A stretch of 10,233 nucleotides of DNA from Actinomycetota bacterium (lineage in GTDB: Bacteria; Actinomycetota; Acidimicrobiia; Acidimicrobiales; CADCSY01): positions 30,311-40,543 of the forward strand of contig JAHWJR010000001.1 in NCBI GenBank assembly GCA_019348335.1, in the 5' to 3' direction. The translations under genes and the position numbers were made by a program. The notes below the pieces were generated by a model. It ran no database searches. It saw nothing but the letters and a program-made list of their open reading frames with translations, and was not told the origin of the DNA. Positions 1 to 7,515 of the stretch are shown one piece after another; position 1 is the first letter of the stretch; every line of letters begins with the position of its first letter.

Positions 1-713
1 GGCGACCACTGCTCGGCCGGCCAGAAGCGTGACGAGTCGGGGGTGACCAGCTCGTCGGCCACCACCAGCTCGCCGTCGACCAGCCCCAGCTCGAACTTGG
101 TGTCGGCCAGCAGGATGCCCCGGGCCGCGCTCCACTCGGCGGCGCGCCGGTAGAGCTCGAGCGAGACGTCCCGCGCCCGGGTGGCCACCTCGGCGCCCAC
201 CAGGTCGACGGCGTCGTCGAACGAGATGTTGACGTCGTGGCCCTCTTGGGCCTTGGTCGAGGGCGTGAACCACGGCTCGGGCAACCGGTCGGCCTCCCGC
301 AGCCCGCTGGGCGCCGGGCTGCCGTGCACGGTGCCGGTCTCCCGGTACTCGCGCCAGGCCGACCCCACGAGGTAACCCCGCACGATGCACTCGATGGGCA
401 GCATCTCCGCCCGCCGGCACAGCATGACCCGGCCGGCCAGGTCGGGTGATCGGGCCGGCTCGGGGAGGTCGTCGAGCGAGGTCGACAGCAGGTGGTTGCC
501 CACCACGTCGGCGAGCTGGTCGAACCAGAAGGCGGACATGGCGGTGAGGACCCGGCCCTTGTCGGGGACGGGCTCGGCCATCACCACGTCGAAGGCGCTG
601 ATGCGGTCGGAGGCGACGAGGAGCAGGCGGCCCTCGCCGGCGTCGTAGACCTCGCGCACCTTGCCGGCGTGGAGCAGTGGAAGTCCGGGGTCAGGTCGGG
701 CGGAAGTAGTCAC
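1..713 (-). CDS. purC: Phosphoribosylaminoimidazole-succinocarboxamide synthase (SAICAR synthetase), 3' end missing
   Basis: PurC joins aspartate to CAIR with ATP to give SAICAR, in de novo IMP synthesis in the cytoplasm. The first 237 codons are present; the C-terminus runs off the window start, and roughly 55-60 residues are missing compared with the usual length near 295. Visible family motifs are GKVREVY (17-23, nucleotide-binding loop), ASDRISAFD (34-42), the SAICAR signature LPIECIVRGYLVGS (105-118), LLADTKFELG (201-210, second signature) and TPDSSRFWP (224-232). The start is taken as GTG at 713, whose bases overlap the purB stop as GTGA, a usual sign of translational coupling; residues 1-15 are variable and the conserved part begins soon after. 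It is the last visible gene of the purA-purD-purE-purB-purC run. Identity is secure; the exact start is likely but not proven. Confidence 0.95.
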   Translation of the reverse strand, partial: MTTSARPDPGLPLLHAGKVREVYDAGEGRLLLVASDRISAFDVVMAEPVPDKGRVLTAMSAFWFDQLADVVGNHLLSTSLDDLPEPARSPDLAGRVMLCRRAEMLPIECIVRGYLVGSAWREYRETGTVHGSPAPSGLREADRLPEPWFTPSTKAQEGHDVNISFDDAVDLVGAEVATRARDVSLELYRRAAEWSAARGILLADTKFELGLVDGELVVADELVTPDSSRFWPAEQWS

Positions 714-2134
714 AGGATGGGCTCCGGGGTGTAGGCGGCGGCGTCGGCATGGCGGGCCACCACAGCGGCGACCCGGTCGACGAAGTCGGTGGTCTGGCGG
801 GGGGCGGCGCCGGCCAGGGCGAGCGGGTCGGCCAGCAGCGCCTGCAGGGCGCCGCGGTCGAGGGGGATGCGCTCGTCGGCGGCCACCCGGTCGAACAGGT
901 CGGGCTCGAGGCGGCCCTCACGGCGGTCGCGGGCGGCGGCGAGGGCGTGGCCCTGGATGACCTCGTGGGCCTGCTCCCGGCCCGTGCCGGCCCGCACGGC
1001 CGCCACCAGCAACTTGGTGGTGGCGAGGAAGGGCAGCTCCCGGCGCAGCTCGTCGGCGATCACGCTGGGGTGGACGGCGAAGCCGTCGACCACGGTGAGG
1101 AACGTCTCGAACAGGCCGTCGGCGGCGAAGAAGGCGTCGGGCAGGGCCACCCGCCGCACCACCGAGCAACTCACGTCGCCCTCGTTCCACTGGGTGCCGG
1201 CCAGGGCGGCGACCATGGTGAGCTGCCCGCGCAGGACGGTGGCGAGGGCGGAGATGCGCTCGCAGGAACGGGTGTTGACCTTGTGGGGCATGGCCGAGGA
1301 GCCCACCTGCCCGGCGGCGAACCCCTCGGTGGCCAGGTCGTGGCCCGCCATCAGCCGGATGGTCGTGGCCAGGCTGGCCGGCCCGGCGGCGGACTGGACC
1401 AGGGCGGCCACCACGTCGAGGTCGAGCGAGCGGGGGTAGACCTGCCCGACGCTGGCCAGGCCGGCCTCGAAGCCGAGCTGCTCGGCCACCGAGCGCTCCA
1501 GCCGGGCGACGCGCTCGGGGTCACCACCGAGCAGGTCGAGCTGGTCCTGCTGGGTTCCCACCGGCCCCTTGACGCCCCGCAGCGGGTAGCGGGCCAGGAG
1601 GTCCTCGACCCGGTCGAAGGCGGCGAGGAGCTCCTCGCCGGCGTTGGCCAGGCGCTTCCCGACGGTGGTCACCTGGGCGGGGACGTTGTGGGTGCGCGCC
1701 ACCACGGCCACCTCCACGTGCTCCCCCGCCCGCTGGGCCAGGCGGGCCAGCGCTGCCACCATGCGGTCCCGCACCAGGACCAGGCCGGCCCGCACCTGGG
1801 CCTGCTCCACGTTCTCGGTGACGTCGCGGGAGGTCATCGCCTTGTGGACGTGCTGGTGGCCGGCCAGGGCGCAGAACTCCTCGATGCGGGCCTTGACGTC
1901 GTGGCGCACGACCCGCTCGCGGGCCTCGATGGACGCCAGGTCGACGTCGTCGACCACCTTTTCGTAGTCCTCCACCACGCCGGCGGGCACGTCGACGCCC
2001 AGGTCCCGCTGGGCCCTCAGCACCGCCAACCACAACCGCCGCTCGAGCACGACCTTGTTCCGGGGCGACCACAAGGCCACCATCTCGGCGCTGGCGTAGC
2101 GATCGGCCAGGACGTTGGGCACCGCCTCTTTCAC
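710..2134 (-). CDS. purB: Adenylosuccinate lyase
   Basis: PurB catalyses two fumarate-releasing steps: SAICAR to AICAR in IMP synthesis, and adenylosuccinate to AMP. The protein has 474 residues, normal for the actinobacterial form. It belongs to the fumarase/aspartase superfamily: TSRDVTEN (101-108), ARTHNVPAQ (146-154) with the likely catalytic His149, and the signature loop GSSAMPHKVN (278-287) that carries the catalytic serine and closes over the substrate. The opening PNVLADRYASAEMVALWSP strongly resembles mycobacterial PurB, which supports the GTG start at 2134; an ATG at 2148 is out of frame. It follows purE after 18 bp and overlaps purC by 4 bp (GTGA), so the three are probably on one transcript. 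Both substrates are made by enzymes encoded in the same cluster (PurC and PurA). Confidence 0.96.
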   Translation of the reverse strand: MKEAVPNVLADRYASAEMVALWSPRNKVVLERRLWLAVLRAQRDLGVDVPAGVVEDYEKVVDDVDLASIEARERVVRHDVKARIEEFCALAGHQHVHKAMTSRDVTENVEQAQVRAGLVLVRDRMVAALARLAQRAGEHVEVAVVARTHNVPAQVTTVGKRLANAGEELLAAFDRVEDLLARYPLRGVKGPVGTQQDQLDLLGGDPERVARLERSVAEQLGFEAGLASVGQVYPRSLDLDVVAALVQSAAGPASLATTIRLMAGHDLATEGFAAGQVGSSAMPHKVNTRSCERISALATVLRGQLTMVAALAGTQWNEGDVSCSVVRRVALPDAFFAADGLFETFLTVVDGFAVHPSVIADELRRELPFLATTKLLVAAVRAGTGREQAHEVIQGHALAAARDRREGRLEPDLFDRVAADERIPLDRGALQALLADPLALAGAAPRQTTDFVDRVAAVVARHADAAAYTPEPIL

Positions 2135-2152
2135 ACCCGCCGCCTCATCGCC

Positions 2153-2608
2153 TCACCCGGCCATCTCCCGCCGGTGGTCGTCGAGGGCGGCGGCCAGGCC
2201 CGGGTCGGAGATGGCCAGCATCTCCACCACCAGCAGGGCGGCGTTCATCGACCCGTCGACGGCCACCGTGGCCACGGGGATGCCCTTGGGCATCTGCACG
2301 GTGGCGTAGAGGGCGTCGATGCCCCCGAGGGCGCCGCCGGAGAGCGGCACGCCCACGACGGGCAGCGTGGTGTGAGCGGCGCAGACGCCGGCGAGGTGCG
2401 CCGCCATCCCCGCTCCACAGATCAAGGCCACGTAGCCGGCCTCACGGGCGCCACGGGCGAACGCGGCCACGGCGTCGGGGGTGCGGTGGGCCGACATGAC
2501 CCGTTCGTCGGCCTCGAGACCGAAGCGCCCCAGCGTCTCGACCGCCGGGGCCATCTTGTCGGCGTCGCGAGGAGAGCCCATGAGCACGGCAACCTTGGGA
2601 GAGTCCAT
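2153..2608 (-). CDS. purE: N5-carboxyaminoimidazole ribonucleotide mutase (class I PurE)
   Basis: PurE moves the carboxyl group of N5-CAIR to carbon 4 to give CAIR. The 151-residue protein shows the N-terminal loop VLMGSPRDADKM (8-19), the SAHRTPD motif (39-45, with the catalytic His41), GAGMAAHLAG (65-74) and VQMPKGIPVAT (104-114). These fit class I PurE, which works with PurK, rather than the class II type that uses AIR and CO2 directly. The start at ATG 2608 is chosen because AGGA lies 7 nt upstream and the conserved beta strand begins at residue 5. A GTG at 2656 would overlap the purD stop as GTGA and add 16 residues of unremarkable sequence, so it remains possible. The gap to purD is 44 bp and to purB 18 bp. 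No purK is visible here. Confidence 0.93.
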   Translation of the reverse strand: MDSPKVAVLMGSPRDADKMAPAVETLGRFGLEADERVMSAHRTPDAVAAFARGAREAGYVALICGAGMAAHLAGVCAAHTTLPVVGVPLSGGALGGIDALYATVQMPKGIPVATVAVDGSMNAALLVVEMLAISDPGLAAALDDHRREMAG

Positions 2609-2615
2609 CGACCCA

Positions 2616-2619
2616 TCCT
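2616..2619 (-). promoter_or_regulatory. Shine-Dalgarno site of purE
   Basis: The minus strand reads AGGA seven bases before the ATG at 2608. It favours this start over the GTG at 2656, which overlaps the purD stop codon and has no comparably placed site. Confidence 0.5.
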
Positions 2620-2652
2620 GGCGCGTGTTCTCGCCGGTGGCGAAGGCGCCGG

Positions 2653-3918
2653 TCACCGGCCTGCCGGGTCGGCGGCCCCGGAGGGGGGCCCGGACGTCCC
2701 GACGGCGGTGGCGGCGATGTCCCGGCGGTACTGCATGCCCGGCCACGACAGGTGGGAGACCGCCCGGTAGGCGCGCCGGCGCGCCTCGTCGAGGGTGGGC
2801 CCGAGGGCGGTGACGTCGAGCACCCGGCCGCCGGCGGTGAGCAGCGCTCGGTCGCCGGCGCCGGTCACGCCGGCGCAGTACACGGTGACGCCGTCCACGG
2901 CGCCAGCGGCGTCGAGCCCTTCGATGCGGTCACCCCGGCGGGGAGCCTCGGGATAGCCCTCGGCGGCGCAGACCACGGTGACGGCGCAGTCGGCCACGAA
3001 CTCCGGCTCGTGGCGCAGCCGCCCGGCAGCGGCCTCGGCCAGCAGCTCGGTCAGGTCGGACGCCATCCGGGGCAGCACGACCTGCGCCTCGGGGTCACCG
3101 AAGCGGACGTTGAACTCGAGCACCCGGGGCCCCTGCTCGGTGAGCATGAGACCGGCGTAGAGCACACCCCGGTAGTCGATGCCCCGGCGGCGCAGGGCGT
3201 GCAGCGTCGGCAGCACCGCCGTCTCCAGCACCGTGTCGACCAGCTCGGGGGGCGCCACCGGTACCGGCGAGTAGGCGCCCATCCCGCCGGTGTTGGGCCC
3301 CTCGTCACCGTCGCCCAGGCGCTTGTGGTCCTGGGCGGGCGCCAAGGCCACGGCGCGGGTGCCGTCGCACACGGCCAGGACCGACAGCTCGGGGCCCACC
3401 AGCCCCTCCTCGATGACCACGGTCCGTCCCGCGTCACCGAAGGCCGCCCCCGACAGCTTGGCGGCAACGTCGGCGCCGGCCTGGTCCACGTCGTCGGTCA
3501 CGAGGACGCCCTTGCCGGCGGCCAGCCCGTCGGTCTTGACCACCCACGGGCCCTCGAGCGAGGCCAGGAAGGCCAGCGCCGGCTCCACCTCGGTGAAGGC
3601 GGCGGAGCGGGCGGTGGGCACGCCGGCCTCGTGGAGCAGGTCCTTCATCCACCGCTTCGACCCCTCGAGGCGGGCGCCGTCGGCGCCGGGGCCGAAGACC
3701 AGGCGCCCGTCGGCCCGGAGCTGGTCGGCCAGCCCCGCGACCAGCGGCTGCTCGGGCCCCACCACGAACAGGTCGGCGTCGACCTCGGCCGGGTCGCGGT
3801 CCGACGACCCCGGGATGCCGGCGTTGCCGGGGGTGACGACGACCTCGTCCGCTGACCGGGACAGCACCGCGGCCAGCACGTGCTCCCGCCCGCCGCCGCC
3901 GACCACGCACACCCGCAC
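2653..3918 (-). CDS. purD: Phosphoribosylamine-glycine ligase (GAR synthetase)
   Basis: PurD ligates glycine to phosphoribosylamine with ATP, the second step of IMP synthesis. The protein has 421 residues and ATP-grasp architecture: N-domain loop VVGGGGREHVLA (5-16), VVGPEQPLVAGLAD (52-65), FGPGADGARLEGSK (75-88), ATP-binding WVVKTDGLAAGKGVLV (125-140), DHKRLGDGDEGPNTGGMGAY (197-216), and the family signature RFGDPEAQ (272-279). The GTG start at 3918 is supported by GAGAGG (3929-3924) five bases upstream, overlapping the purA stop; the upstream open frame is not conserved. Only 10 bp separate it from purA. Two features are unusual: the stretch between PGNAG (30-34) and VVGPE (52-56) is about 16 residues shorter than in E. 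coli or mycobacterial PurD, and there is a tail of about 20 residues rich in Gly, Pro and Ala after YRRDIA (397-402). Confidence 0.95.
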   Translation of the reverse strand: MRVCVVGGGGREHVLAAVLSRSADEVVVTPGNAGIPGSSDRDPAEVDADLFVVGPEQPLVAGLADQLRADGRLVFGPGADGARLEGSKRWMKDLLHEAGVPTARSAAFTEVEPALAFLASLEGPWVVKTDGLAAGKGVLVTDDVDQAGADVAAKLSGAAFGDAGRTVVIEEGLVGPELSVLAVCDGTRAVALAPAQDHKRLGDGDEGPNTGGMGAYSPVPVAPPELVDTVLETAVLPTLHALRRRGIDYRGVLYAGLMLTEQGPRVLEFNVRFGDPEAQVVLPRMASDLTELLAEAAAGRLRHEPEFVADCAVTVVCAAEGYPEAPRRGDRIEGLDAAGAVDGVTVYCAGVTGAGDRALLTAGGRVLDVTALGPTLDEARRRAYRAVSHLSWPGMQYRRDIAATAVGTSGPPSGAADPAGR

Positions 3919-3928
3919 CGGAGCCTCT

Positions 3929-5206
3929 CTAGGCGACGTGGACGGTCTGGAGGCGCTCGGGGCCCACCCCGACGTAGCGCACCGGGACACCGCCCTGCTC
4001 GGCGAGGAACATCACGTAGTCGCGGGCCTCGGGCGGGAGCTCGTCGAGGGTCGTGGCACCCGAGCAGTCGGCCTGCCAGCCGGGAAGCTCGGCGTAGACG
4101 GGCTTGACCTTGTGGAGCACCGACTGGTGGTAGGGCATGTGGTCGAGGCGCTCGCCGTCGACCTCGTAGGCGACGCAGACCTTGACCACCTCGAGCGGGT
4201 CGAGCACGTCGAGCTTGGTGAGGAAGATGTCGGTGAGGCTGTTCAGGCGGACGGCATGGCGCAGCATCACCGCGTCGAACCAGCCCGCCCGCCGGCGGCG
4301 CCCGGTGTTGGTGCCCCACTCCCGTCCCCGCTCGATCAGCTGGTCGCCCACGTCGTCGAAGAGCTCGGTGGGGAACGGCCCCGAGCCCACCCGGGTGAGG
4401 TACGCCTTGGTGATCCCGATGATGCGGTCGAGGTGGCGGGGCCCCACGCCGGCGCCGGCGCAGGCGCCGCCGGCCACGGGGTTGGAGGAGGTGACGAACG
4501 GATACGTGCCGTGGTCGAGGTCGAGGAAGGTGGCCTGGGCCCCCTCGAACATGACGTTGCGACCAGCCTCCAGCGCCTCGTGGACCAGGTGCACCGAGTC
4601 GGCGATGCGGGGAGCCAGGCGGGGGGCGAGCTCGTCGAGGTAGCACCCGGCGATGTCGTCGGCCGACAGCGGGAGCTGGTTGTACACCTTGGCCAGGATG
4701 GCGTTCTTCTCCTTGAGCACCACGTCCAGCTTCTGGCGGAAGATCTTGGGGTCGAGCAGGTCCTGCACCCGCAGGCCGACCCGGGCCGCCTTGTCGGCGT
4801 AGGTGGGGCCGATGCCGCTCTTGGTCGTGCCCAGCTTGTTGCGACCCAGGTAGCGCTCGGCCAGCCGGTCGATCTCCTGGTGGTAGGGCAGGATCAGGTG
4901 GGCGTTGCCACTGACGACCAGGTTGGACGTGTCGATCCCCCGGCCGTCGAGGGTGTCGAGCTCCTCCAGCAGCACGCGGGGGTCGACCACCACCCCGTTG
5001 CCGATCACGTTCATGGTGCCGGGGTGCAAGATGCCGCTGGGCACGAGGCGCACGGCGAAGCTCTGCTCGCCGACCACGATGGTGTGGCCGGCGTTGTGGC
5101 CGCCCTGGTAGCGCACGACCATGTCCATGTCGGGCGCCAGCAGGTCGGTCAGCTTTCCCTTGCCCTCGTCACCCCACTGGGTGCCGACGACCACGGTCCC
5201 GGGCAC
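3929..5206 (-). CDS. purA: Adenylosuccinate synthetase
   Basis: PurA uses GTP and aspartate to turn IMP into adenylosuccinate, the first step of the AMP branch. The protein has 425 residues, the usual length. Motifs match E. coli numbering closely: QWGDEGKGK (10-18) with catalytic Asp13, GGHNAGHTI (35-43) with catalytic His41, SGIGPTYADKAAR (130-142), EGAQATFLDLDHGTYPF (221-237) with Gln224, TGRRRRAGWFD (301-311), TKLDVL (330-335, guanine recognition) and VGPERLQT (414-421). The start is GTG at 5206, giving MPGTVVVG; a GTG at 5221 adds five residues but would place the strong AAGGAG site inside the gene. Residue 225 is Ala where most family members have Gly. It is the first gene of the purine run, 69 bp after hspR and 10 bp before purD. 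Confidence 0.96.
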   Translation of the reverse strand: MPGTVVVGTQWGDEGKGKLTDLLAPDMDMVVRYQGGHNAGHTIVVGEQSFAVRLVPSGILHPGTMNVIGNGVVVDPRVLLEELDTLDGRGIDTSNLVVSGNAHLILPYHQEIDRLAERYLGRNKLGTTKSGIGPTYADKAARVGLRVQDLLDPKIFRQKLDVVLKEKNAILAKVYNQLPLSADDIAGCYLDELAPRLAPRIADSVHLVHEALEAGRNVMFEGAQATFLDLDHGTYPFVTSSNPVAGGACAGAGVGPRHLDRIIGITKAYLTRVGSGPFPTELFDDVGDQLIERGREWGTNTGRRRRAGWFDAVMLRHAVRLNSLTDIFLTKLDVLDPLEVVKVCVAYEVDGERLDHMPYHQSVLHKVKPVYAELPGWQADCSGATTLDELPPEARDYVMFLAEQGGVPVRYVGVGPERLQTVHVA

Positions 5207-5212
5207 GCGCCT

Positions 5213-5218
5213 CTCCTT
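5213..5218 (-). promoter_or_regulatory. Shine-Dalgarno site that decides the purA start
   Basis: AAGGAG on the minus strand lies six bases before the GTG at 5206. The alternative GTG at 5221 lies immediately upstream of this site, so translation from 5221 would read through it. This makes 5206 the better start and gives the typical PurA N-terminus (MP followed by a hydrophobic beta strand and QWGDEGKGK). Confidence 0.75.
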
Positions 5219-5222
5219 CACA

Positions 5223-5261
5223 GACCGCTGGCGGTCCGCTCAGCATAGGGTCACCAGCGGT
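5223..5261 (-). promoter_or_regulatory. Overlapping inverted repeats between hspR and purA
   Basis: In the 69-bp gap between hspR and purA, an 8-bp perfect inverted repeat is formed by ACCGCTGG (5224-5231) and CCAGCGGT (5254-5261). A second one, GACCGC/GCGGTC, lies at 5223-5236 and shares one arm, so the two foldings exclude each other in RNA. The structure ends a few bases before the purA Shine-Dalgarno site. There is no run of T after it on the operon strand, so a classical terminator is not supported. A weak -10-like TATGCT (5247-5242) lies inside, without a good -35. It could be an operator, an RNA structure affecting purA translation, or chance. Confidence 0.35.
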
Positions 5262-5275
5262 ACGGCGTTACATCC

Positions 5276-5683
5276 TCACGAGCGCCCGCGGCGGGTGAAG
5301 ACCTCGACCGCCTGGGAGAGCGGGACCAGCTCCCGGCGGTAGCGCCGGTGCGTCCGTTCCACCGCCGCCCGGGCCTCCTCTTGGGCCCGCCCGAGCTCGG
5401 CCTGCAGCCGGGCGACCTCGACCTCGAGCTCGAGGACCCGCTTGACCCCGGCCAGGTTGAGGCCCTCGGAGGTGAGGTCCTGGATGCGACGGAGCCGGTC
5501 GAGGTCGTGCTCGCTGTAGCGGCGGCTGTTGCCCACGGTGCGGGCCGGGTCGAGCAGGCCCTTGCGCTCGTAGATGCGCAGGGTCTGGGGGTGCATCCCC
5601 GTCAGCTCGGCGGCGACGGAGATGACGAACACCGCCCGGTCACGGTCACGCCTTCGGTCTCGTTGCTGGTCGCGGGGTACCAC
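5276..5683 (-). CDS. hspR: HspR, MerR-family heat-shock repressor
   Basis: HspR represses the dnaK operon in Actinomycetota by binding HAIR sites; DnaK acts as its co-repressor, so titration of DnaK by unfolded protein relieves repression. The 135-residue protein has a MerR-type winged helix-turn-helix with VFVISVAAELTGMHPQTLR (18-36), YERKGLL (38-44) and the wing residues SRRYSEHDLDRLRRI (53-67), then EGLNLAGVKRVLELE (73-87), a charged coiled-coil (about 83-112) and YRRELVP (115-121), as in Streptomyces HspR. The N-terminus is strikingly basic (RDQQRDRRRDRDR, residues 4-16), partly encoded by two tandem GGTCAC units (plus strand 5638-5649). The start is GTG at 5683, three bases after the dnaJ stop, with GGAG nine bases upstream. 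Last gene of the chaperone operon. Confidence 0.95.
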   Translation of the reverse strand: MVPRDQQRDRRRDRDRAVFVISVAAELTGMHPQTLRIYERKGLLDPARTVGNSRRYSEHDLDRLRRIQDLTSEGLNLAGVKRVLELEVEVARLQAELGRAQEEARAAVERTHRRYRRELVPLSQAVEVFTRRGRS

Positions 5684-5686
5684 GGC

Positions 5687-6826
5687 TCACGACTCCAGAT
5701 GGGTTCGGGGTGACTCGGTGGTGGCGGCGGCCAACTGCTCCACGGCCTTGCGCTCGGCCGCCGACAGCTTCGACGGGACCGCCACCTCGACGGTGACGAG
5801 GAGGTCGCCCGGCGGGCCGCCGGACGAGGACGGCACGCCCCGTCCCTTCACCCGCAGCGTGCGCCCCGACCGGGTGCCGGCGGGCAACCGGACCGTCACG
5901 GGCTCACCGTCGAGCGTGGGAACGGTGATGTCGGCGCCGAGGGCGGCCTCGGGATAGGTCACCGGCAGGGTCAGGGTGAGGTCCCGGCCCGAACGACCGA
6001 ACACCGGGTGGGAGGCGGTGCGCACCACGACGTAGAGATCGCCGGGAGGGCCGCCGTTGCGACCGGGCTTGCCCCGGCCCTTGAGCCGGATCCGCTGGCC
6101 GTCGTCCACCCCGGCGGGAATGCGCACCTTGACCTCGCGCTGGCGGGTCTGCACGCCGGACCCGTTGCACGTGGGGCAGGGGCTCTCCACCACCACCCCA
6201 CGGCCGGCACAGCGGGTGCACGGCGCCGAGAAGCTGAACAGGCCCTGGTTCTCGTCGAGCACCCCTCGTCCGGCGCACACGGGACACGGCACGGGACTGG
6301 TCCCGGGGCGGGCCCCACTGCCGTGGCACGTGGCGCACGGCGCCTCGCTGGTGATGTTGACCGCGGTGGTGACCCCGTGGACGGCGTCGGCGAACGACAG
6401 GTGGAGCTCGGCCTCGAGATCCTGGCCGCGCTGGGGACCGGCGCCACGGGGAGGTCCGGGGCGGGTGCGGCCCCGGTCACCGAACAGCCCGCCGAACAGG
6501 TCACCGAGGTCGCCGAGGTCGTCCACCCGGAACGAGCCGTTGAACCCGCCCCCGCCGCCGGGCCGGGTGCGGGGGCCGCCGAAGCCGGCGCCGACGGGGC
6601 CCAGCTTGCGCACCTCGTCGTACTCCTTGCGCTTGGCCGGGTCGCCGATCACGTCGTAGGCGGCCGAGACCTCCTTGAAGCGGTCCTCCTGGCCGGCGTT
6701 GCGGTCCGGGTGGGTGTCTCGCGCCAGCTTCCGGTAGGCGCGCGTGATCTCCTTCTGGGTGGCCGTCTCGGGCACACCCAGCACGGCGTAGTAGTTCTTC
6801 TCGAACCACTCGCGCTGTGGGGCCAT
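5687..6826 (-). CDS. dnaJ: Chaperone protein DnaJ (type I J-protein)
   Basis: DnaJ delivers unfolded clients to DnaK and stimulates its ATPase. The 379-residue protein has all parts of a type I J-protein. The J domain (about 10-72) carries HPD at 39-41. A Gly/Phe-rich linker spans about 75-135, with repeated LGDLGDLFGGLFGD. The cysteine-rich domain has four zinc-binding motifs: CATCHGSG (164-171), CPVCAGRG (181-188), CTRCAGRG (203-210) and CPTCNGSG (217-224). The C-terminal client-binding domains follow (about 228-350), with GDLYVVV and GDLLVTV. The ATG at 6826 lies three bases after the grpE stop. It fits the copy encoded beside grpE in other Actinomycetota, where a second dnaJ is usual elsewhere in the genome. 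No key residue is missing. Confidence 0.97.
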   Translation of the reverse strand: MAPQREWFEKNYYAVLGVPETATQKEITRAYRKLARDTHPDRNAGQEDRFKEVSAAYDVIGDPAKRKEYDEVRKLGPVGAGFGGPRTRPGGGGGFNGSFRVDDLGDLGDLFGGLFGDRGRTRPGPPRGAGPQRGQDLEAELHLSFADAVHGVTTAVNITSEAPCATCHGSGARPGTSPVPCPVCAGRGVLDENQGLFSFSAPCTRCAGRGVVVESPCPTCNGSGVQTRQREVKVRIPAGVDDGQRIRLKGRGKPGRNGGPPGDLYVVVRTASHPVFGRSGRDLTLTLPVTYPEAALGADITVPTLDGEPVTVRLPAGTRSGRTLRVKGRGVPSSSGGPPGDLLVTVEVAVPSKLSAAERKAVEQLAAATTESPRTHLES

Positions 6827-6829
6827 GCC

Positions 6830-7515
6830 CTAGCCGCGCACCCGGACCATGGCCGCCCGCAGCAGGCGGCCGTTCCACCAGTACCCCGCCCGCAGCGTCT
6901 CCGCCACGGTCGCCTCGCCGCCGTCGCCCGGCTCGTGGGCCACCGCCTCGTGCTCGTTGGGGTCGAAGGGGGAACCGGCGGGGTCGACCCGGCGCAGTCC
7001 GTCCTTCTCGAGCACGCCGAGGAGCTGGGCCCGTACCGGCACCAGGGACTCGTCCCCGTGGCTCACCCCGTTGTCGAGCGCATCGAGCACGGGCAGCAGC
7101 TTGGTCACGATGTCGGCCGCCGCCTGCTGGAGGTGGTCGGCCTGGCGCTTCATGACCTGCTTGCGGAAGTTCTCCAGCTCGGCCTGCTTGGCCCGGGCGA
7201 GCTCGAGGTACTCGTCACGCTCGGCCCGGACCGCGGCGAGCTCGCCGGCCACGCCGTCGAGCGAGGCCGAGGACTCAGCTGAAGGGGGTTCGTCCGGCAC
7301 CGGTTCGTCCGAGCCTGCCTCGGCGCTCTCGGCACCGGCGTGGTCGGCACCACCAGGCGCGGAGGCAATGAACGGCTCCTCACCGCCCTCCGCCGTCTCG
7401 GCGGCGGGCGGCGCGTCGGGCTGGTCCGCCTCGGTCGCCGGGGCCTCGTCGAGAGGCCCCGGCCGCGACGCGGGCCCGGAGGTGGCCGCCGGGTTGTGGG
7501 GGCGTCCGATGGGGC

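Noticed and set aside
749..2770. Very long open frame on the plus strand opposite purB, purE and the 3' end of purD
   Set aside because: It is antisense to well-identified genes; its product is rich in Gly, His, Val and Ala with no recognisable domain. Long antisense frames are normal in GC-rich DNA because of third-codon-position bias.
5207..5222. purA start at GTG 5221
   Set aside because: This start would put the strong AAGGAG site inside the coding region; GTG 5206 has ideal spacing from it and gives the typical PurA N-terminus.
3290..5248. Long open frame on the plus strand opposite purD and purA
   Set aside because: Same reason: its composition is that of a codon-bias shadow, it crosses two real genes and the gap between them, and it shows no family motif.
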